NCBI GenBank assembly: GCA_027317045.1
Contig: DAHVFI010000067.1
Location: 1-6,166, forward strand
DNA from: Gammaproteobacteria bacterium
GTDB lineage: Bacteria > Pseudomonadota > Gammaproteobacteria > Natronospirales > REEB76
DNA: 6,166 nt
Reading direction: 5' to 3'
The translations under genes and the position numbers were made by a program. The notes beneath the pieces were generated by a model. It worked only from the letters and a program-made list of their open reading frames with translations. It was not told where the DNA came from and made no database searches. The stretch's first letter is position 1; every line of letters begins with the position of its first letter. Positions 1-4,898 of this stretch are shown piece by piece.

Positions 1-312
1 GGCCGCCTTGCTCGTCGCGGCGTCATCCTCGTCAAGCGCTTCCTCAATGTGGGCCAGGATCAGTTCGAAAGGGTCGGCTGGCTTGCCGACGATCCGTCGG
101 CCGACCGCCTCTTGAAAACGCGCGACTTCTCGCTCCAAGGCTGCGCGGACCAGCTCATCCTTGGTCGCGAAGCTGTAGACCAGACCGCCCTTGCTGATCC
201 CCGCGCGCTCGGCGACCGCATCGAGCGTGAAATTTCGGCCGCTGGAATCGAGGATTACGGCCTCGGCGGCATCCAAAATCCTATCTCGGTCAATTTCCTT
301 TCTACGCGTCAA
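1..312 (-). CDS. TetR/AcrR-family transcriptional repressor, N-terminal part (runs off the window's left edge)
   Basis: A DNA-binding repressor of the TetR family. The 104 visible residues contain the complete N-terminal helix-turn-helix domain: RDRILDAAEAVI (about 9-20) forms helix 1, and FTLDAVAERAGISKGGLVY (28-46) followed by FATKDEL (48-54) is the family's typical HTH signature. The C-terminal ligand-binding domain begins around residue 60 and is cut off, so the inducer cannot be guessed. The start chosen is TTG at 312, because an AAGGGG ribosome-binding site (complement of 319-324) sits 6 nt upstream and the resulting MTRRKEIDRD start is normal for the family. No ATG gives a comparable start. 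It is divergent from the VOC gene at 462, and two repeated operator-like sites lie between them, which suggests autoregulation and control of that gene. The family call is firm; the target is inferred. Confidence 0.9.
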   Translation of the reverse strand, partial: MTRRKEIDRDRILDAAEAVILDSSGRNFTLDAVAERAGISKGGLVYSFATKDELVRAALEREVARFQEAVGRRIVGKPADPFELILAHIEEALDEDDAATSKAA

Positions 313-318
313 ATCTAG

Positions 319-324
319 CCCCTT
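319..324 (-). promoter_or_regulatory. Ribosome-binding site deciding the TTG start of the TetR gene
   Basis: Read on the minus strand this is AAGGGG, 6 nt before TTG at 312-310. It is the reason for choosing a TTG start, since no ATG or GTG lies suitably placed. It overlaps the -35 element of the rightward promoter, so the two transcription units are packed closely. Confidence 0.6.
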
Positions 325-351
325 GCTTTTCCGACTGCTCAGTCGTATAAC
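323..351 (+). promoter_or_regulatory. Rightward sigma70-type promoter with operator in the spacer
   Basis: TTGCTT (323-328) and TATAAC (346-351) are separated by exactly 17 nt. Both hexamers are close to the sigma70 consensus. The spacer contains the palindrome CGACTG-CT-CAGTCG, so a bound repressor would block RNA polymerase directly. Transcription would start near 358 and give a leader of about 100 nt before the VOC gene at 462. I saw no better promoter closer to that gene. Confidence 0.6.
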
Positions 352-371
352 TATATCCGACTGCTCGGTCA
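332..371. promoter_or_regulatory. Paired operator-like sites in the tetR/VOC divergent region
   Basis: CGACTGCTCAGTCG (332-345) has perfect 6-bp inverted arms around a 2-bp centre. A second copy, CGACTGCTCGGTCA (358-371), shares the left arm and centre exactly, but its right arm is imperfect. The two sites are offset by 26 bp, about two and a half helical turns, with TATAAC between them. Direct repetition of a palindrome between a TetR gene and its divergent neighbour is the usual form of a TetR-family operator. Binding by this particular TetR protein is inferred. Confidence 0.65.
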
Positions 372-461
372 GATTACCACGGCGGCGTCCGCCAAGGAAG
401 CCAATGACAAGCAGCCAGTTATCAACCAGCAAAACTCAATATCTTAAAGAGGATTATCGGA

Positions 462-896
462 ATGTTGAACAACAATTTACCCGCAGCAGCCCTCGCACAT
501 TTTATTTTGAAGGTTAATGATATTGGTATTAGTTACCAGTTTTATACAAATTTGGGCTTGCGCCCATCTGGAACATTTTCCGATCTAGCGATCATCGAAT
601 TGCGAGGTGGGACACATATTTTGCTTTTTAGCAAAAATGATGAATCGCCATTTCCACTAACTTCTAGCCAGCTTGGTCAGCGCGGCGGCTTTTTTAGTGA
701 AAGACTCGACTTGATGATTGACGGGAAATCTAGGAGCGATCTGGAACTGTATAGGGCGGCTCTAATCGAAAAGGGATTGTCGGTGGATGCAATTGCCAAG
801 GATAAATTTTTTGGTCACTACTACTTCCAGTTGGCCGACCCTGACGGCAACGGCATAACGGTCTATACCAGCCACACAGGAGAGTTACCAGTCTAG
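462..896 (+). CDS. VOC-superfamily (glyoxalase/bleomycin-resistance fold) protein
   Basis: A 144-residue protein of the vicinal-oxygen-chelate superfamily, which includes glyoxalase I, extradiol dioxygenases and antibiotic-binding proteins. It shows two beta-alpha-beta-beta-beta halves. The first contains LAHFILKVNDIGISYQFYTN and LGLRP (11-35), with ELRGGTHILLF (46-56) as a later strand. The second contains RLDLMIDG (81-88), helix LELYRAALIEKGLSV and the closing strand FQLADPDGNGITVY (122-135). H13 and H52 could be metal ligands, but the position normally occupied by the last glutamate (DPDGNxIE) is T133, and the third ligand position in RLDLMID shows no His or Glu. It may therefore bind a ligand without metal catalysis. 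ATG at 462 is supported by AGAGGA (448-453), 8 nt upstream. Coding sequence is clearly AT-richer than all neighbours. The substrate is unknown; drug binding or detoxification under TetR control is only a possibility. Confidence 0.82.
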   Translation: MLNNNLPAAALAHFILKVNDIGISYQFYTNLGLRPSGTFSDLAIIELRGGTHILLFSKNDESPFPLTSSQLGQRGGFFSERLDLMIDGKSRSDLELYRAALIEKGLSVDAIAKDKFFGHYYFQLADPDGNGITVYTSHTGELPV

Positions 897-960
897 GAGA
901 AGGTTATCCCGCCGATTGCGGCTCAGGCCCCAGTCCCTAGCACCACCTGAATTTGAAAGG

Positions 961-992
961 CCGCCAATAGAGACAATTGGCGGTCGTTTTTT
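961..992 (+). terminator. Rho-independent terminator after the VOC gene
   Basis: CCGCCAAT (961-968) and ATTGGCGG (976-983) form a perfect 8-bp stem with a 7-nt loop, followed within three bases by six T residues (987-992). Orientation fits the VOC gene ending at 896. The 897-960 stretch before it holds no gene that I can support. On the minus strand no U-tract follows the stem, so it is probably unidirectional. Confidence 0.85.
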
Positions 993-1216
993 CAACAGAT
1001 TAATTGAACGCCTAGCGGTACCACCCCCTTCTCCAGGCTCTCTTCCATCACCGGCGTACCGCCGGCCCACAGCTTCGCGCGCACCACGCCGCCGGCATCT
1101 ATGAAGTGGGTCACCGGCAGCACCCGCGGAGCGCGTAAGCCGTTGCTGTCCGCGCTCGCCTTAAACATTACGACCAAGGCCAGGTGCCGCTTTTGGCCGG
1201 AAGCAGACCGTCAGCG
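992..1216 (-). pseudogene. Remnant of a TlpA/thioredoxin-like protein (C-terminal fragment)
   Basis: The minus-strand frame is open from just after an in-frame TGA to a TGA at 994-992. It encodes a segment resembling the C-terminal half of TlpA-like thioredoxins: a strand-like HLALVVMFKASAD, then VLPVTHFIDAGGVVRAKLWAGG (resembling the family's cis-proline LPxTxFID-G-xxR pattern) and a helix EESLEKGV. The N-terminal part with the CxxC redox centre is absent, and the stretch that normally lies between the two strands is shortened (ASADSNGLRAPR). A start at TTG 1177 or ATG 1168 would give only about 60 residues. It lies 9 nt or less beyond the NERD gene stop on the same strand. I read it as a decayed or rearranged gene end rather than a functional protein; chance similarity cannot be excluded. 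Confidence 0.4.
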
Positions 1217-1225
1217 ATATCGATT

Positions 1226-1831
1226 TTAAAGGCTTAACGCCAATGTCTCCTTGCCTTGCGGCACCCCGGCGGCCTCGCGCAAGTGCGACCAGATGATTTC
1301 CAGCTGTGCGTCCAATTCCGGTTCCGGGGTCTTTTTCGGGCGGCGCAGCGGTTTCGCAAACTCCGCCAGCAATTCCACGCCTTCGGGACGCCCCTTGGGA
1401 AAGCGCGCATGCCGGGTGAAGATGATGCGCGGTTCGATAGTCAGCTCCGGCACCAGTGCGCGTATCGCCAGGGTTTGATTCTGCATGAGATGCAACGGAT
1501 TGCGAAAGTTGAAACGCCGATGCCGGCTGATGGCGGTCCATTGATCCATTTTCTCCGCGCCGAAGATCGCACCCTCCGCGTCACGCAGAATCAGTACATA
1601 GAGCCGGCCATCGCGCAGCAACAACGCATCAATGCCGATATGGCCCCCTACCCCATCGGGCAAAACCACATTATGCAGCAGCCGGTCGGAGATATTTCTT
1701 AGAGTCGCCAGCATTCGCCGGCGTGATGCTGTCAGGCGCAACCAGATGAACAATGCCATCAACCCGGCTATCAGAAATGCGGCCAACGCCACCAGCAGCC
1801 AAAACCAGCCGTCGTCAAACCAACGATGCAT
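1226..1831 (-). CDS. Membrane-anchored NERD-domain protein
   Basis: A 201-residue protein. Residues about 9-32 are one strongly hydrophobic segment (WFWLLVALAAFLIAGLMALF) followed by the basic stretch ASRRRM, giving an N-out/C-in anchor by the positive-inside rule. Residues about 43-140 match the NERD (nuclease-related) domain: LRNISDRLLHNVVLP, the IDALLL strand (D68), LYVLILRD, AIFGAEKMDQW and FNFRNPLHLMQNQ (the NP...QN pattern). In active members the middle strand is V-I-E-x-K; here it is V-L-I-L-R, so the acidic residue is I81 and the lysine is R83, which argues against nuclease activity. The start is ambiguous: GTG at 1840 lies directly against the purine-rich stretch, while ATG at 1831 has GCGAGAG at a usable distance, so I chose ATG. 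NERD function in bacteria is largely unknown, with DNA processing proposed from the fold. Confidence 0.8.
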   Translation of the reverse strand: MHRWFDDGWFWLLVALAAFLIAGLMALFIWLRLTASRRRMLATLRNISDRLLHNVVLPDGVGGHIGIDALLLRDGRLYVLILRDAEGAIFGAEKMDQWTAISRHRRFNFRNPLHLMQNQTLAIRALVPELTIEPRIIFTRHARFPKGRPEGVELLAEFAKPLRRPKKTPEPELDAQLEIIWSHLREAAGVPQGKETLALSL

Positions 1832-1840
1832 GTGGAACAC

Positions 1841-2039
1841 TCTCGCTTGAGTTAGTGGAATTCTTGAACGGAGACCGGACCTCCATCCGCAGCCCGTATC
1901 TATTTTAACTTAAGCGTTTAATAAAATGCGTTAAATCCCCCTCACCCTCCCGCTCTCCCGCCAGGAGGGAGGGGATCGAGAAGCTGCCCATGAGGCGCAA
2001 GGAATTCATTTTGTCAGATGCTCTTTGGTTGTGTGGCGG
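1841..2039. other. Intergenic region between the NERD and DUF962 genes
   Basis: No coding frame here is convincing. The part at about 1900-1935 is AT-rich and could hold the leftward NERD promoter (for example TAGATA or TAAAAT on the minus strand as -10), but no well-spaced pair of hexamers stands out. The centre is a GC-rich palindromic repeat, listed separately. I see nothing in 1977-2039. Confidence 0.5.
1935..1976. repeat. GC-rich palindromic intergenic repeat, copy 1
   Basis: ATCCCC (1935-1940) pairs with GGGGAT (1971-1976), and CCCTCC (1945-1950) pairs with GGAGGG (1964-1969), with an unpaired CTCA opposite a single A. The result is a long imperfect hairpin with a 13-nt loop. The left half, CCCCTCACCCT then CCxCTCTCCC, closely matches the repeat at 4837-4874. 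Such CCCTCACCC...GGGAGAGGG elements are common dispersed intergenic palindromes in proteobacterial genomes. It may also end or stabilise the DUF962 transcript arriving from the right. Confidence 0.7.
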
Positions 2040-2345
2040 CTAGAAGCGAATGCGCCCCAAGAGAATGTCACGGAACATGACCCAATCGCCCATAAAGCTG
2101 TAGAAAGGATGGGTGAACGTCGCGGGTCGGTTATGCTCGAAGAAGAAATGGCCTATCCAGGCAAACCCATAACCGAAGAGCGGCATCAGGATGATTCCCC
2201 ACCACCGGTGAGTAATCAATACAAAGATGAGCGTCAACAACACCAGGCAACTGCCGAAAAAATGCAGCCGCCGGCAGATCGGATTGCTGTGCTCGCCGAG
2301 GTAGAAGGGATAAAACCCCCGAAAACTTTTGAATGATTCAGCCAT
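2040..2345 (-). CDS. DUF962 / Mpo1-like integral membrane protein
   Basis: A 101-residue small member of the DUF962 (YGL010w/Mpo1-like) family. The family pattern is clear: FYPFYLGEHSNPICRRLHFFG (11-31), a hydrophobic segment LVLLTLIFVLI (34-44), another around IILMPLFGYGFAWIG (51-65), then HFFFEHNRPATFTHP (66-80) and a C-terminal FMGDWVMFRD. The yeast homologue Mpo1 is an Fe(II)-dependent dioxygenase in the alpha-oxidation of 2-hydroxy fatty acids that relies on conserved histidines. Here H19, H28, H66, H71 and H79 sit in the conserved motifs, so an iron-dependent oxygenase role is possible but not shown. ATG at 2345 is preferred over longer upstream frames because the family motif begins soon after it and GGAGG (complement of 2350-2354) lies just upstream with a short 4-nt spacer. 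It is 19 nt downstream of the SirB2-like gene and probably co-transcribed with it. Confidence 0.87.
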   Translation of the reverse strand: MAESFKSFRGFYPFYLGEHSNPICRRLHFFGSCLVLLTLIFVLITHRWWGIILMPLFGYGFAWIGHFFFEHNRPATFTHPFYSFMGDWVMFRDILLGRIRF

Positions 2346-2364
2346 GGCGCCTCCGTATCGGCTC

Positions 2365-2760
2365 TCAGCCCGCCAAGACAAATATACCGCGCGCATCGTG
2401 CAAAACAGCGATGCTCGCGATAAACCCGAATAACAGGATAGCCGCTGTGAACAGGCCAACTTTCAACCAGCGCGGCCGGCGCAGGCGAAAAGCCAGCACC
2501 CCCAGCACGATATAGCCAATCACGCACAGCAGCTTAACGCCCAGCCAGGTGACATGCAGCGGGTTGAGTTGCAGCAATACCGCCAGCCACACACCGAAAG
2601 CCAGCAGCAGGGTATCCACCGCCGGCGGCAGCCACTTCCAGATCTGGGCCGTCAATACTTTTGCGAGTAATACCGTGCTGCCGCCGCGCACGATGAACAG
2701 CATCAGGCTGGCGGCGGCGCACAGTATGTGCAGCAATTTCAGATTGGAATACAGCAACAT
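2365..2760 (-). CDS. SirB2-family integral membrane protein
   Basis: A 131-residue protein of the SirB2 family, named after a Salmonella locus affecting invasion gene expression; its biochemical role is not established. It has four predicted membrane segments at about residues 5-24, 50-65, 74-92 and 101-120. It also has the family's N-terminal pattern YSNLKLLHI (H11), LFIVRGG (R25), LPPAVDTLLLAFG and LNPLHVTWLGVKLL. The start is uncertain. ATG at 2760 gives the family-typical N-terminus but has no good Shine-Dalgarno sequence. An in-frame ATG at 2853 would add 31 non-hydrophobic residues and starts only 14 bp from the IscR-like operator, also without a clear ribosome-binding site. I chose 2760 by family length (about 130 residues). 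It is the first gene of a leftward pair with DUF962, divergent from the suf regulator. Confidence 0.85.
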   Translation of the reverse strand: MLLYSNLKLLHILCAAASLMLFIVRGGSTVLLAKVLTAQIWKWLPPAVDTLLLAFGVWLAVLLQLNPLHVTWLGVKLLCVIGYIVLGVLAFRLRRPRWLKVGLFTAAILLFGFIASIAVLHDARGIFVLAG

Positions 2761-2867
2761 GAAGGGCAGCAATTTACCGGCAATAACCCGCAGTTTACCC
2801 GCTGCCGGGGATGCCTCGGGACCGCCATTGCCAAGCGGCTGGCGCGCTTCCATCGGTTAATTAATAG

Positions 2868-2880
2868 GACTAAAATAGTC
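2868..2880. promoter_or_regulatory. IscR type-1-like operator core, overlapping a rightward -10
   Basis: GACTAAAATAGTC fits the core of the E. coli IscR type-1 motif, GACTRWWWYAGTC, at every position; with one more base each side it is GGACTA-AAA-TAGTCC, a perfect 6-bp inverted repeat (2867-2881). The outer flanks of the E. coli motif are not conserved. TAAAAT (2871-2876) inside it is a plausible -10 for the regulator gene starting at 2907; the -35 region (about 2848-2853) is poor. The position implies direct repression by the cluster-bearing Rrf2 protein encoded next to it. Confidence 0.7.
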
Positions 2881-2906
2881 CCAATTAAGGTAACCCGTCT
2901 AAGCCC

Positions 2907-3377
2907 ATGTTACGCCTCAGCAAACTCACGGATTACGGCACGGTGGTGCTGGCCCAGATGGCCCAGAGCCCCGGCGCCGTGCAAACCGCCACCGGCCTCG
3001 CAACCGCCACCCGCGTGGCGCCGCCCACGGTGAGCAAACTGCTGAAGTACTTTGCCAGGGCCGGACTGGTGACCTCGCAGCGCGGCGCCCGCGGCGGCTA
3101 CACCCTCGCCCGCCCGCCGGAATTGATTACGGCCGTGCAGATCATTGACGCCGTCGAGGGGCCGGTGGCCATTACCCAGTGCAGTCTGGGCCACGACCGT
3201 TGCGGCATCGAGCCGGTGTGCGGCGTGGGCCACAACTGGCAACGCATCAGTCTCACCATCCGCGATGCCCTGAAAACCGTGACCCTGGCCCAGCTTGCGC
3301 GCCCGGCGGCGCCGATAGTGCCGCCCGTGGAAATGAGGGTAGCGCTCGCCGACCTGAAGCGCCGCGATGCAAAGTAG
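2907..3377 (+). CDS. Rrf2-family SUF system Fe-S regulator (IscR-like)
   Basis: A 156-residue Rrf2-family repressor of the type found at the head of gammaproteobacterial suf operons. The N-terminal winged helix is canonical: LRLSKLTDYGTVVLAQMA (2-19), recognition region VAPPTVSKLLKYFARAGLV (37-55), and wing SQRGARGGYTLARP (57-70). C92, C99 and C105, followed by H109, lie where IscR has C92, C98, C104 and H107, so binding of a [2Fe-2S] cluster is expected and would report Fe-S status. The first Cys-Cys spacing is six residues instead of five. The tail after about residue 135 is Pro/Ala-rich. ATG at 2907 is the only sensible start, though the ribosome-binding site is weak (AAGG is 16 nt away). 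The stop is 10 nt before the sufB GTG, and an IscR-type site lies just upstream, so autoregulation of the whole operon is likely. Confidence 0.93.
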   Translation: MLRLSKLTDYGTVVLAQMAQSPGAVQTATGLATATRVAPPTVSKLLKYFARAGLVTSQRGARGGYTLARPPELITAVQIIDAVEGPVAITQCSLGHDRCGIEPVCGVGHNWQRISLTIRDALKTVTLAQLARPAAPIVPPVEMRVALADLKRRDAK

Positions 3378-3390
3378 AGGAATCCACGTG
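3376..3390 (+). promoter_or_regulatory. Ribosome-binding site fixing the GTG start of sufB
   Basis: AGAGGA (3376-3381) lies 6 nt before GTG (3388-3390) and overlaps the regulator's stop codon. An in-frame ATG at 3367 inside the regulator gene lacks a comparable site and would add seven residues not typical of SufB, whose N-terminus normally begins near MATE. Overlap of the site with the upstream stop suggests translational coupling. Confidence 0.7.
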
Positions 3391-4836
3391 GCTACTGAAC
3401 CCCAAAATGTGGAAAAACTGGTGCGTGGCGAGTACCGCCACGGCTTCATCACCGATATCGAGTCCGACACGGTGCCGCCGGGACTGAATGAAGACGTGAT
3501 CCGGCTGATCTCCGCCAAGAAAAACGAACCGGCGTTCATGCTGGAATGGCGGCTCAAGGCCTATCGCCACTGGCTCGGCATGCAGGAGCCGCATTGGGCG
3601 CATGTCAAGCATCCGCCCATCGACTATCAGGCGATTTCCTATTACTCCGCGCCGAAATCGAAACGCAACGCACCCAAGAGCCTCGCTGAGGTGGATCCAA
3701 AACTGCTGGAGACCTATGAGAAACTCGGCGTGCCGCTGCACGAGCGCGCCAAACTCGCGGGTGTGGCGGTGGATGCGGTATTCGATTCGGTATCCGTGGC
3801 CACCACCTTCCGCAAGAAACTCGCGGAAGCCGGCGTCATTTTCTGCCCATTCTCGGAAGCCGTGAACAGCCACCCGCAGCTGGTGGAAAAATACCTGGGC
3901 TCGGTAGTGCCCTATTCCGACAACTTCTTCGCGACCCTCAACTCGGCGGTCTTCAGCGACGGTTCCTTCGTATTCGTGCCCAAAGGCGTGCGCTGCCCCA
4001 TGGAACTGTCCACCTATTTCCGCATCAATGCCGCCAACACCGGCCAGTTCGAACGCACCTTGATCGTCGCCGAAGAAGGCGCTTTCGTGAGTTACCTGGA
4101 AGGTTGCACCGCGCCCATGCGCGATGAAAACCAGTTGCATGCGGCGGTGGTGGAACTGATTGCGCTGGAAGGCGCACAAATCAAATATTCGACGGTACAG
4201 AACTGGTATCCCGGCGACGAAAACGGTGTGGGCGGCATCTACAATTTCGTCACCAAACGCGGCGATTGCCGTGGCGCCAACTCCAGGATTTCCTGGACCC
4301 AGGTGGAAACCGGTTCGGCCATCACCTGGAAATATCCGAGTGTGCTGCTGAAAGGCGACAACTCCATCGGCGAGTTCTATTCCGTGGCGGTGGCCAACCA
4401 TTATCAGCAGGCGGATACCGGCACCAAGATGATCCACATCGGCAGGAACACCAGGAGCACAATCGTTTCCAAAGGCATCTCCGCCGGTCACGGACAGAAC
4501 AGCTACCGCGGCCTGGTGAAAGTGCTGGCGGGGGCCGAGCACGCGCGCAACTACACCCAATGCGACTCGTTGCTCATGAGCGACCGCTGTGGCGCCCACA
4601 CCTTTCCTTACATGGAAGTGAGGAACCCCACGGCCAAGGTCGAGCACGAAGCCACCACCTCCAAGATCAGCGACGACCAATTGTTCTATTGCCGCAGCCG
4701 CGGCGTTTCTACGGAGGATGCCGTCAACATGATCGTCAGCGGCTTCTGCAAGGACGTATTCAAGGAACTGCCCATGGAATTCGCCGTGGAAGCACAGCGC
4801 CTGCTGGCCGTGACACTGGAAGGTGCGGTTGGTTAA
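3388..4836 (+). CDS. sufB: Fe-S cluster assembly scaffold SufB
   Basis: SufB is the scaffold of the SufBC2D complex, on which a nascent Fe-S cluster is built in the cytosol from sulfur delivered by the SufS system. The 482 residues cover the full family length. Conserved landmarks include ESDTVPPGLNEDVIRLISAKK near the N-terminus, HPPIDYQAISYYSAPK (about 75-90), the long beta-helix core with EGCTAPMRDENQLHAAVVE (C240, equivalent to the sulfur-accepting C254 of E. coli), and TQVETGSAITWKYPS. Further on are ISAGHGQNSYRGLVK, YTQCDSLL (C392, equivalent to E. coli C405) and VEHEATTSKI (E421, equivalent to E434). All residues known to matter for cluster assembly are therefore present. Translation starts at GTG. 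It is second in the operon, 10 nt behind the regulator, and is followed by a 62-nt gap containing a palindromic repeat before sufC. Confidence 0.98.
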   Translation: MATEPQNVEKLVRGEYRHGFITDIESDTVPPGLNEDVIRLISAKKNEPAFMLEWRLKAYRHWLGMQEPHWAHVKHPPIDYQAISYYSAPKSKRNAPKSLAEVDPKLLETYEKLGVPLHERAKLAGVAVDAVFDSVSVATTFRKKLAEAGVIFCPFSEAVNSHPQLVEKYLGSVVPYSDNFFATLNSAVFSDGSFVFVPKGVRCPMELSTYFRINAANTGQFERTLIVAEEGAFVSYLEGCTAPMRDENQLHAAVVELIALEGAQIKYSTVQNWYPGDENGVGGIYNFVTKRGDCRGANSRISWTQVETGSAITWKYPSVLLKGDNSIGEFYSVAVANHYQQADTGTKMIHIGRNTRSTIVSKGISAGHGQNSYRGLVKVLAGAEHARNYTQCDSLLMSDRCGAHTFPYMEVRNPTAKVEHEATTSKISDDQLFYCRSRGVSTEDAVNMIVSGFCKDVFKELPMEFAVEAQRLLAVTLEGAVG

Positions 4837-4874
4837 CCCCTCACCCTGCCCTCTCCCACAAGGGGCGAGGGTGA
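4837..4874. repeat. GC-rich palindromic repeat, copy 2, between sufB and sufC
   Basis: TCACCCT (4841-4847) pairs perfectly with AGGGTGA (4868-4874), and the stem continues as GCCC (4848-4851) with GGGC (4863-4866) past a single bulged G, giving about 11 bp around an 11-nt loop. It starts directly at the sufB stop codon. Its left arm shares CCCCTCACCCT and CTCTCCC with the repeat at 1935-1976. No T-tract follows, so it is not a standard terminator; it could stabilise the upstream mRNA or tune sufB:sufC ratios. Confidence 0.75.
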
Positions 4875-4898
4875 AATGTTGAAGAGGACTTTATTTAC

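Noticed and set aside
49..318. 89-residue plus-strand frame at the left edge
   Set aside because: It is antisense to the TetR helix-turn-helix domain, which is recognisable residue by residue.
403..516. Short 37-residue frame starting upstream of the VOC gene
   Set aside because: No ribosome-binding site, no similarity, and it overlaps the VOC start out of frame; treated as leader.
1256..1702. 148-residue plus-strand frame opposite the NERD gene
   Set aside because: The minus strand has the membrane segment and NERD motifs; this frame shows no ribosome-binding site and no family pattern.
2910..3557. 215-residue minus-strand frame opposite the Rrf2 regulator
   Set aside because: Composition is Gly/His/Arg-rich without a domain, and it lies antisense to a clear winged-helix regulator and the start of sufB.
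3253..4680. 475-residue open frame on the minus strand opposite sufB
   Set aside because: It is a GC-driven shadow of sufB: low complexity, rich in His, Gly and Arg, with no recognisable domain, and the plus strand encodes an unmistakable SufB.
4266..4874. 202-residue plus-strand frame overlapping sufB in another frame
   Set aside because: Arg/His/Gln-rich out-of-frame reading of sufB that ends in the palindromic repeat; no domain seen.
4841..4874. Intrinsic terminator between sufB and sufC
   Set aside because: The hairpin is strong, but no run of T follows, and sufC and sufD need to be transcribed with sufB; better explained as a dispersed palindromic repeat.
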